From Trichomonas tenax (Eukaryota; Parabasalia; Trichomonadida; Trichomonadidae), in the NCBI GenBank assembly GCA_023091735.1, contig JALKBU010000015.1, positions 1 through 64,000 of the forward strand: a DNA stretch of 64,000 nucleotides, written 5' to 3'. Below are positions 53,507 to 61,939 of the stretch, in pieces (positions within the stretch are counted from its first letter, which is position 1; every line of letters begins with the position of its first letter). A program made the translations under genes and the position numbers. The notes below the pieces were generated by a model. It searched no databases, was not told the origin of the DNA, and saw only the letters and a program-made list of their open reading frames with translations.

Positions 53507-54132
53507 CTTTTCGATTTGATTCGTGTAATGGTATATTGACTACAAGTCTATGTAGGAATTGTTTAAGTTTTATCGATGATATGAGTTATATCCATCAATA
53601 TTTATCTCACACTGAATTATTTAATGATGGATGCATTATTAATTGCAATTCATCATAACTTCAGAGGGTGTTATATAATGATACCAATAATGATATAATG
53701 CTATAGCATCAGTATTAGATATACTGCTTACGAAATATTACCTACTGTTTATGAACAAATTGTTGATATACATGCTTTTTTTGTCTAGGAAGAATTTTTT
53801 ATTTCAAAACATTGTGTATTATTGTATTTATCATTTTATATTCATTGCATAGATGATGCACAAGACATAGAAGTGTTTCATATGATTTGCATATATCAGT
53901 ATAGATTTTTGAGGTGACTTCGGAGTGTTTTGACATTGAAATGATCGACGATCTTAATTTAGAACTAAATTGCTTGTGAAACAGCTTCTTTACCCTATAA
54001 TTTAGAACTCAATTGCAACGCATTTTGTCATGCAAAATATCAAAGTGCTCATCATGCTGATGATATTGACATCAAAAACACATTTATATCACAAGTATTG
54101 TTATCGTGATGTTTTAAGAAAAATATTTTAAC
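53507..54132. other. AT-rich intergenic between two mobile elements
   Basis: No gene or RNA seen. Confidence 0.4.
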
Positions 54133-54728
54133 AGAAGTGTATCAACTCTGGGGGTCAGAACCAGATCGAACATGTATGGGCAAATATAACTCTTATGTGA
54201 TGCCATACATAGTTGTAGTGTTAAAGATATAATATCATTTCATATTTTTCATCAACAAATTGATATCAGCATATTATTGAGTAAATAGCAATATTTATTA
54301 TAAATATATCACAAGCCAACAGCATATTAACATATTACAAATAATACAAGCTCCTAATTGAATAATTGTTCAGTATCTTAATTTATAAATACACGAAATC
54401 ATTGCGGAGACGACAATATACATAGATGCGCACATATGACATGTTTTTAATGTGATGCACCAACTTATACTCAGAGCCTCCCAATGAATATTTTGAAATT
54501 ATTGATTAATAGAAATAAAGTATTCAAAAATAAAAACGATGGAAAAATAATTCGCATCATATATACTATTTTATTAATGTAAACAGTGTCAAATAAATTG
54601 TGAAAAAACGTGACTTTTAATCTTATTCACCTTTTAAAACATTGTTTATTATAACAGTTACATAATGGTAATGCTAATTTTGCCAATTTTGGTCGCTAAA
54701 AACCAAATTTGAGTGTTAAAACACTTCT
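54133..54728. mobile_element. short terminal-inverted-repeat element, copy 2
   Basis: This 596-bp unit begins AGAAGTGTATCAACTCTGGG and ends AACACTTCT. It is a direct copy of 13354-13890 with about 90 percent identity by eye. It carries 63 bp between two AAATAAA heptamers (54528 and 54591) that the other copy lacks. Its right end lies only about 130 bp from the amidohydrolase start. Confidence 0.8.
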
Positions 54729-54846
54729 GGCTGAAATTCAAAATATGGGTATAAGAGGTGATAAAGAAGATGATTACATTTCAGAATTACCCAAATCCAC
54801 TTTTTGAGGGGTTCAAAAACGATGAAATTGTGTGGAGGTGAAGTCA

Positions 54847-54855
54847 TCATTTTTC
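54847..54855 (+). promoter_or_regulatory. initiator-like motif abutting the amidohydrolase ATG
   Basis: TCATTTTTC directly precedes the ATG at 54856 and is a near-ideal match to TCAYTWYTC. It decides the start: the upstream in-frame GTG at 54832 would lie before the transcript. Confidence 0.65.
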
Positions 54856-56229
54856 ATGCTCAGTTCCTGTGCAACACGTGGCTTGAAGACCATCGTCGGT
54901 AACGGCCACCTCATCCGCAGCCTCAACCACGAGCTTGAGGTCGACGGCGCCGTCGTTTACGAGAAGGACACCATCGTCGAGATCGGAAAGACCGCTGATA
55001 TGCGTAAGAAGTACCCAGGCTCGACATACATCAATGCCAACGGCAAGCTCATCATGCCAGGCCTCATCAACGCCCACGGCCACTACTACGGCTTCTTCTC
55101 ACGCGGTATGAGCCTCAAGGACCCGCCACCATTCACATTCCTCGAGGTCCTCGAGCGCCTCTGGTGGAGATTAGATCGTGCCCTCCAGCATGAGGATAAC
55201 TACCTATCCGCTGCCGCTTATAACATCGCAGCCATCAAGGCCGGCACAACATGCATTGTTGACCACCACGCTTCACCAAATGCCATCGAAGGATCCCTCG
55301 ATGACATTGCCCAGGCCGCCCTCGACGCTGGTGTCAGAAACCATATCGCATACGAAGTCACAGACAGAAACGGTATGGAAGGCGCTTATCTCGGTATCGA
55401 GGAAAACCGCAGATTCATCGAGAAGTGCTACAAGAAAGATAAGAACCCAATGCTCGCTGCTTCCTTCGGTCTTCATGCTGCTTTCACATGCAGCGACGAG
55501 ACACTCAAGAAGTCCGCTGAGGCCCTCGCTTCTGTCAAGGAGGCCGCTGGCAAGGTCGGCTTCCACATCCACGTCGCTGAAGGCAAGTACGATGAGGAGC
55601 ACTCAATGAAGAACTACGGCAAGACAGTCGTCGACCGCCTTGTTGAGTTCGGCATTGCTGGCCCAGAGACAATCTACGGCCACTGCGTCTTCGTCAACGA
55701 CCACGAACTCGACCTCATCCAGAAGACAGGCACAAACCTCGTCACAAACCCAGCTTCCAACATGAACAACGCTGTCGGTCTTCCACGTGCTGTCGAGATC
55801 GTCAAGCGCGGCATCCCACTCGCTCTCGGTACAGATGGTATAACATACGATATGTTCCAGGAAATGAAGTTCCTCTACTTCGGAAACAAGTTCATGAACA
55901 AGGATCCACGTGCTTTCGGATGGGAGTCTGGTGATGTCCTCCTCAACGGAAACTCCAAGCTCGCTTCTAAGGCGTTCCCGAAGAAGGTCGGTATCCTCGA
56001 GCCAGGTGCTTTCGCTGATATCATCCTCGTCGACTACGAGATCCCAACAAAGCTCACAACAGGATCACTCCCATGGCAGATGGTCTTCGGCATGACAGGC
56101 GCCAACGTCGACACAACAATCGTCGCCGGTAAGACAGTCATGAGGAACCGCGAAGTCCTCACAATCGATGAGAAGGAAGTCATGGCTCGTGCTCGTGAGC
56201 GCACACCAGGAATCTGGGAGAGATTCTAA
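54856..56229 (+). CDS. SsnA/TrzN-type metal-dependent amidohydrolase
   Basis: 457 residues of the amidohydrolase (TIM-barrel) superfamily. Metal ligands are visible: HGH in PGLINAHGHYYGF (about residue 70), His in GFHIHVAEG (about 238), His in YGHCVFV (about 270) and Asp in LALGTDG (about 325). An N-terminal beta-sandwich start (GNGHLIRS, VVYEKDTIVEIG) and a C-terminal return (GAFADIILVD) complete the fold. It most resembles bacterial SsnA-type aminohydrolases and the AtzA/TrzN group, which remove amino groups or halides from ring compounds. The exact substrate is unknown. The gene has strongly C-ending codons, so it is highly expressed or recently tuned. A bacterial origin by transfer is likely. 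Confidence 0.92.
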   Translation: MLSSCATRGLKTIVGNGHLIRSLNHELEVDGAVVYEKDTIVEIGKTADMRKKYPGSTYINANGKLIMPGLINAHGHYYGFFSRGMSLKDPPPFTFLEVLERLWWRLDRALQHEDNYLSAAAYNIAAIKAGTTCIVDHHASPNAIEGSLDDIAQAALDAGVRNHIAYEVTDRNGMEGAYLGIEENRRFIEKCYKKDKNPMLAASFGLHAAFTCSDETLKKSAEALASVKEAAGKVGFHIHVAEGKYDEEHSMKNYGKTVVDRLVEFGIAGPETIYGHCVFVNDHELDLIQKTGTNLVTNPASNMNNAVGLPRAVEIVKRGIPLALGTDGITYDMFQEMKFLYFGNKFMNKDPRAFGWESGDVLLNGNSKLASKAFPKKVGILEPGAFADIILVDYEIPTKLTTGSLPWQMVFGMTGANVDTTIVAGKTVMRNREVLTIDEKEVMARARERTPGIWERF

Positions 56230-56445
56230 ATAAAAATGAAATAGTATTAAAATATAATTTTTAATATCGGAAATCTATAAATTCTCTTTGGGCATTATAC
56301 ATCTCTATTGAGTTATATATCAAATATATCAATGATTTTGTTTGAATTTGATGTATTGTTCAGAACGTCAAATAAAAGGAAAATTTTATATGAGAATGAA
56401 GCCCAAAAACATTGACAATGTCGTGCCCATGGACTATATTATATC
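56230..56445. other. 3' flank of the amidohydrolase gene
   Basis: Nothing coding seen. Confidence 0.4.
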
Positions 56446-56705
56446 CTATAGCCAAAGTTTCTGCCTGATTGTGATGGTTGGTAAATAAAATGGGAAATCT
56501 TCCCAAACTAACCACATATAATCAGCGCTAATTGTGCGTACAGCAGCTCTCTGTGGCACTGGATGTGTACCAAATGGCAAACACACACGTTTATATTGAG
56601 GACAATTTTCAAATTCAATCTAATCGCGAAATTATGTGATGATTTCACGAACTATTGTCTTCTTCACAGACTCCGAAGTATAAAACGCAGGCTCGCATCG
56701 AATCT
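56446..56705 (-). pseudogene. short decayed coding fragment, family not recognised
   Basis: In one minus-strand frame: CEPAFYTSESVKKTIVREII, then two stop codons within a few residues, then FENCPQYKRVCLPFGTHPVP, RAAVRTISADYMWLVWEDF and PFYLPTITIRQKLWL up to a TAG at 56446. The composition is clearly coding-derived. The two internal stops and the lack of a start show that it is a fossil. I cannot name the family. Confidence 0.5.
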
Positions 56706-56917
56706 ATCAATAAATAAGTCAATTTCCTATCTCTAACATTTGCTGATAAAAACGATAATGCGCTGGGACAAGGCCGAAATAAAACAGTCTGAGTGTAATA
56801 GTCATGTTGGAATAACTTTTAAACAAGATAAAAAAAATATTATAAAACTCTCAAATTGATAATCTTCACCGAACAAACAATGAATCACATCCTTTTAGAG
56901 TTGTTTTCCTGGATCAT

Positions 56918-57433
56918 TCACTGGTTCTCGCGCTGAATAGCGGGAGATTTCATCTTTAGCCAAGGGCAAGGTAAAGGATCACATGAAGGATATTGAGTGG
57001 TTTTGTCAGGTATATAGGTGATGCTTTTGAATGATTGCATTGGTTCCTCATTAAGATACTGATTGTAGTAATGTTGAAGTCGATTTGCTTTTAGCTCCAT
57101 TTTTGCATACTTAATGTCCTTCAGGCGTGCAAGCTCACATAAAACATTGCTATTTGCAGCGGCGAAAAGCTTCTTGCCGATGTCTAAAACGCGAGTGCTA
57201 AATTTCGACTCAATGGCATCAACAACAATTTCCGGTAAAACAATGATTTGGTCGTTGTTCTTCACGCCATATGCTGATATCTTCATTGTTGAGTGTAAAA
57301 GAATGCCTTTATAAATAAAACTGTTTTTCTGACACGGATATAACTGCAGGAGATCGCCAACAGTGGCATCATCGGTAACCATGATCTTCCGCATAGCCTG
57401 CCGAGGTTGGCAAAGATAAATTACGAATGGCAT
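56918..57433 (-). CDS. ubiquitin-like-domain protein
   Basis: 171 residues from the ATG at 57433 (MPFVIYLCQPRQAMRKIMVT). Residues 1-68 follow a ubiquitin-like beta-grasp fold: two strands, a helix (TVGDLLQLY), then FIYKGILLHSTMKISAYGVK and NDQIIVLPE, the counterpart of ubiquitin's '[27 protein letters not shown]'. There is no C-terminal GG, so it is not a conjugated modifier. About 100 helical, basic residues follow. A longer in-frame start at 57511 would add a hydrophobic N terminus; the start at 57433 is preferred because the domain begins there. Confidence 0.75.
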   Translation of the reverse strand: MPFVIYLCQPRQAMRKIMVTDDATVGDLLQLYPCQKNSFIYKGILLHSTMKISAYGVKNNDQIIVLPEIVVDAIESKFSTRVLDIGKKLFAAANSNVLCELARLKDIKYAKMELKANRLQHYYNQYLNEEPMQSFKSITYIPDKTTQYPSCDPLPCPWLKMKSPAIQRENQ

Positions 57434-58278
57434 CGAAATTATAAATATACTAAAAAATTTCAAAAAAATTAAAATTTCGAATTCTAAGATCTCAGTACAA
57501 TGTATATTCATATTTCACCAAAATTGGCCAATGCCAAATATTCTTCAGAAAGGGATGACCATTTTTGACAGAATTGTATTGTTTTCTCAATATTTTAACT
57601 GCATATATATGACCTAAGCATGTTGTATATCATAATAGAATTTGGCTGCACGTTAGAACAATCAATTTATTTTTGCATAAATGATGCACATTAGTTGACT
57701 AAAATATCGGCAGATATGAAAACAATGTCAAATCTGACTCAATTTTTTAGCAATAGTAGGAAAATTAACAATTAACATAAATTCGAAGTTTGGAATCAAA
57801 AAGAATTTTCTCTCAATTCATTTTTGACTGCAAAATATTCACAGCGAATCAATTACCTAAAAAGGTTTATAATTTTTGTCGGTTTTTGTAAAGGTCTGAG
57901 GTGTTTTCAAACAGAGAACCTCAAAAAGTGAAAATTTCATCCGACTTTTTTGACGCAAAATTTATATTATGTACACTATGCCTATTAGTTTTTCTAATTT
58001 TTATATATTTGTGAGTTTTGTCAACCTTTCTTCATCATTTATCGAATCCCTTTACAACATTAAATATGAAGCATATAAACTTTACAGCACGCTCTGGTCT
58101 CTTTTATAGAGTTGATTCTTTAAATATTCCATTTATTGTTGAACAAAAATGATCGAATCACTTTTTGCAAAAATATTTTTGACATTTTGACGTGTAAAAT
58201 CGATAAGTATTTAGGTGAAACATAATTAAACGGCTATTTTTCATATCACATATCATCCGGCTACTTAGAAAAATTGCA
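57434..58278. other. intergenic
   Basis: No gene. TTTTGACGTGTAAAAT at 58185-58200, about 80 bases before the NudC start, belongs to the recurrent motif in the findings. Confidence 0.45.
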
Positions 58279-58797
58279 ATGGAGTACAAGGGAAAGAACT
58301 ACACATGGGACCAGACATTGGAAGATGTCACTGTCTACGTCAAGGTAGAAAAAAATACACCAAAGACAATGGTCAACTGCAAGATTACAAAGGAGCATTT
58401 GATGGTCGGTATCAAGAACCAGCCACCAGTTGTCGATGGCAAACTCTCCGAGCCAGTTGTCGCCAGCGAGTCATACTGGTGCATCCAGGATACAAAGGAT
58501 TGCCGTGAGATCCAGGTTATCCTTGTCAAGAAGACAGGCCAGCACTGGTGGAAAAACGTCATTGAGGGCGACGAGGAGATCGACACAACAAAGTGCGTCC
58601 CAGAAAACAGCAAACTCGAAGATTTAGATCCAGAAACACGCCAGACAGTCGAGAAGATGATGTACGATCAGCGTGCTAAGGCTATGGGCCAACCAACAAC
58701 AGATGAGCTCCAGAACATGGAAATGCTCAGAAAGCTCCAGGAGCAGCACCCAGAACTCAAGGATAAGATTGCTGCCGCTGCTGCTGGCAAACAATAA
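58279..58797 (+). CDS. NudC-like CS-domain protein
   Basis: 172 residues with a CS (p23-like) domain at about 1-100. It starts YTWDQTLEDVTVYVKVEKNT, the canonical NudC opening ('Y.W.Q.L.DV.V.V'). Later come WCIQDTKDCREIQVILVKKT and HWWKNVIEGDEEIDTTK, matching 'I.L.K.....WW..V..GD..I.T.K'. The helical tail carries DPETRQTVEKMMYDQRAKAM and LRKLQEQHPEL, also as in NudC. NudC is an Hsp90 co-chaperone linked to dynein and nuclear movement. Codons are C/G-rich. It lacks the N-terminal extension of animal NudC. Confidence 0.95.
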   Translation: MEYKGKNYTWDQTLEDVTVYVKVEKNTPKTMVNCKITKEHLMVGIKNQPPVVDGKLSEPVVASESYWCIQDTKDCREIQVILVKKTGQHWWKNVIEGDEEIDTTKCVPENSKLEDLDPETRQTVEKMMYDQRAKAMGQPTTDELQNMEMLRKLQEQHPELKDKIAAAAAGKQ

Positions 58798-59720
58798 GCA
58801 TCAAAATGGGAAACTGTACTAATAAAAATAAACAAACTTGAATCTACTAATTGATACTAATCTATTTTTTGTTTTGGGTGAACGGGTAGGAATTTACATG
58901 TCAAAATGGCAGATAATCATTTTTCAAAAAAAAAAAACATTTCCAGTCTTTATGATTAAACATATAGCCTTAGCTTTAGTTAATTAACAGATATCACCAA
59001 CAAATTTTCATTTATGCTTCTTCTATGATTTTAATCACAATTGATATCCGAAAAAGGTTGTGATTAATGATGTTCTCACATTTGTTTTGCTATTCTATGA
59101 GCTTGCTTAGCTATTGTGTTAGTCAGTAGCATGTTTTCTGGCCATATTCATGCGAATATTTTCAAGATACGAAAACATACGGATTATCATTTGATTTCGC
59201 AATAAATTCACTGTGTACACAGTGAATTTAGGTTATAACTGCAGGCTCTAAATTCGAAAATAACAATAAACGTCTGAAATGACAACTTATTGGACTGATT
59301 ACCGGAGTTTTTCTGTTTGAAATATGTTAATTCATCCTGCGCATGACTGAATGCATGAACGACGCAATGGAATTTAATGTTGAACAACAAACGCGGCCAA
59401 AGCATGGTTAATAATCACTATTTTTCTTTCAGTGTTCGATGTGATACACTCTAGAAGGTAGGGATTTCATCTGTAAAGAGTTTTTTATCGGATAATATCC
59501 GATGAGTGATTTCGGCGTGTTTTCGGAAAGCTTGTCAAATTCTTTAATTAATAATTATTACATGTTAAATACTTTACATGATAAATTTAATTTACGTGTC
59601 AAAATATTTAATTTGAATAAAAATCGATTTTAAACATTTAACAAAGCATGACGATTCTAATTTTAGTAAAATTTTTATAAAATGATAAAAAGAGAGTTTG
59701 GTTAGTCGCGCCCGTAACTA
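58798..59720. other. intergenic with a perfect 28-bp palindrome
   Basis: No gene. A perfect palindrome lies at 59203-59230. TTTACATGTCAAAAT (about 58894) and TTTACGTGTCAAAAT (59591-59605) are inverted forms of the recurrent motif. Confidence 0.45.
59203..59230. repeat. perfect 28-bp palindrome
   Basis: TAAATTCACTGTGT followed by its exact reverse complement ACACAGTGAATTTA, without loop. It could be a dimeric-factor binding site or a cruciform. Confidence 0.85.
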
Positions 59721-61277
59721 ATGTTTATATGTTTGATTTTTGTTTGTTTTTTCAGAACAAGTCGAAACGAAGTTCTTGTTGGTGGCGCCAGTTGCAAAAG
59801 GAACAGATTCTGGTCTCAATACGTTCCAGGAATTCACACCTGCGAGTCTAGAAAATTGAAACCTTTGGTTCGTTCGTTTGGTGAAAGAAAACAGCCTGTA
59901 ACGATATCCGAATCCATTTCTGTCTTTAGCAGTCACTGTAATGGAACGTTAACTGAAAAACAGAAGAAACATTTGTATTCATTAGCCGAAGAAGACTCAT
60001 ATATTACATTCTATCTTAACCAGATATCGAAAGAAGTCAATTTATTTGAGATACGTAATAACAAATCATACATTTACACTTGTTTCGATATAAACCTTGA
60101 TAATACAAGTTCATTGATATCAGTCAACAGTAAATGTCCTGTTAGAATAGACACGAATGAAACTTTCAATTTCACTTTCGTCATCAAGAAAAACGCCGCT
60201 CATTTAGAAAATGCACAAAATCATCTGAATTATATCACATTTAAAGTCTTCATTTCCGTTACATTAGTTTTAACACTCCTTATTGTATTTGGAATTCAAA
60301 TCTTAAGGAACGAAAACAGAGCGATAAATACGATCGATTTAAGTCAAGTTTGGAGACAACCAAGATTCGTAACAATTGAATTAGCAGTGACCACTTATGG
60401 CCTTGCTGTGATTTTATCATCAATTGTCTACTTGTCATTGTTGTACACGAGACAAGAACATTTCATCAAAATAATCAACTCTGGAATGATTGGTTTCATT
60501 GTTCCATCTATTATAAGAGTTGTTCTTTCTAAGTACATTGGAGAGGATCACTCAACAGTCCATTTATCTCTTGCTCCATTAATTTATAATATATTTTTCA
60601 TTTTACCTTTATCAGGAGCGAATTGGTTTGGAGCAGTATTCTATAGATCGCTCAGAGGATATGGAGGACATCTTTCCTTGCTGATCTCGTTTATATTTTC
60701 ATCATTAATGGTTTTTGTTTGTAAAATTTCCGGAAGAATCGGAAATTTCATCAATTTTCATCAGATAACTGATCCAGCGCTGTATATGGAACTAACAGGA
60801 CCAAAGAAAATCATTTCTCTTAGAGAAATAATTTGCATTTTAAGTTATATATGTGTTGGATACATGGTCTCAAAGGATTTACTTAAATGTTCATACGATT
60901 ATTACTTATTGAACATTCCTTTGGACATACTCTTAATTATAGATAGATTGATTATATTTGCTTACACTTCAACGGCAATATCAGGTTTTAGAACGTTTAA
61001 CATTTACAAAAACAATCTTCCGTCATCTTGGATGTCTGGAAATGTAATTCAGAACTTTCTTCTCGCGATGCTTGTCGGATTGCGAGAAGTCTTGCGATTA
61101 CTTGTAGATTTGATACATAATTATCATTTTGAAGCCAGTATTTATTATGCTACTTGTGTCATGGCAACAATAGGAGTTGTTATTGGCATCGGAACCGGTT
61201 TTTCTTTAATTATTTCCTTTATTATAACCTTCTCTGTGTTTAGAGAGAGGGTAAATGATGTTATAGAGATTAAATAA
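59721..61277 (+). CDS. divergent TM9SF (nonaspanin/EMP70)-like membrane protein
   Basis: 518 residues. After a hydrophobic N-terminal segment comes a lumenal-type domain of about 150 residues. It contains YVPGIHTCESRKLKPLVRSF (compare 'FYLPG...' in TM9SF), a 'SFGER..P' block and SHCNGTLTEKQKKHLYSLAE, which resembles the conserved C...LT..Q....I motif. Then follow nine or so membrane helices: FKVFISVTLVLTLLIVFGIQ, LSQVWRQPRFVTIELAVTTY (echoing the 'GDVFRPP' loop), and ANWFGAVFYRSLRGYGGHLS. Nonaspanins work in Golgi and endosomal sorting. The length is somewhat short and several hallmark loops are changed, so the assignment is cautious. Confidence 0.6.
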   Translation: MFICLIFVCFFRTSRNEVLVGGASCKRNRFWSQYVPGIHTCESRKLKPLVRSFGERKQPVTISESISVFSSHCNGTLTEKQKKHLYSLAEEDSYITFYLNQISKEVNLFEIRNNKSYIYTCFDINLDNTSSLISVNSKCPVRIDTNETFNFTFVIKKNAAHLENAQNHLNYITFKVFISVTLVLTLLIVFGIQILRNENRAINTIDLSQVWRQPRFVTIELAVTTYGLAVILSSIVYLSLLYTRQEHFIKIINSGMIGFIVPSIIRVVLSKYIGEDHSTVHLSLAPLIYNIFFILPLSGANWFGAVFYRSLRGYGGHLSLLISFIFSSLMVFVCKISGRIGNFINFHQITDPALYMELTGPKKIISLREIICILSYICVGYMVSKDLLKCSYDYYLLNIPLDILLIIDRLIIFAYTSTAISGFRTFNIYKNNLPSSWMSGNVIQNFLLAMLVGLREVLRLLVDLIHNYHFEASIYYATCVMATIGVVIGIGTGFSLIISFIITFSVFRERVNDVIEIK

Positions 61278-61939
61278 AATGTTTTTTATCATTATATGTA
61301 AATCACAATCGAAATATTATTTTATCGAATTCAAACTCAATAAAAGATTCAAATATTCTTTGAATCTACTTCAAACCGCATATTACTAACTGCTTATACT
61401 GTGTTTATGTTGATATTTTAAATATTCTCAATTGATATTAAAATCAATTTAAAAAATGTATCGACTAAATATGTTTTTGTAAATATTTATATGTTTTACA
61501 AAGTTCTTACATTAAAATGTGAATGTGTTTCAGTCGTATAATGAAAAACATATTATGAATATCAAAATTATAATTATAAATTAAAGGGTAACAAATGTTT
61601 TGTGATTGCAAATACAGTTTCTATAATGTAATTTTTGAATTGTAACTGTGAATGAACCAATATATCATTTATTTCATGATAATCAAGTTTGTATTGATAA
61701 AATTAAATCGACAATGTAGACTTTAGTGAATGGTGTTAGTGAATACATAATATGTATATTAGAATACAACTGTGATGGAGTCAATAGGATGAAAATTGAA
61801 AAATCATGACTTTCAAATATAAAAAATTAAGATATAGTTTATTGACAAAAGTGAAACTGCATTATGATTAAAGTTTAAATTGAATGTAAAAATAACACAT
61901 CGATGATTTGGTCTTCGAAAATTTTTGAAGATTTTAGAG
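61278..61939. other. intergenic
   Basis: No gene or recognisable repeat was seen in this AT-rich stretch upstream of the importin-like gene. Confidence 0.4.

Noticed and set aside
59718..59936. A minus-strand frame overlapping the start of the TM9SF-like gene.
   Set aside because: It is antisense to a better supported gene and has no features.
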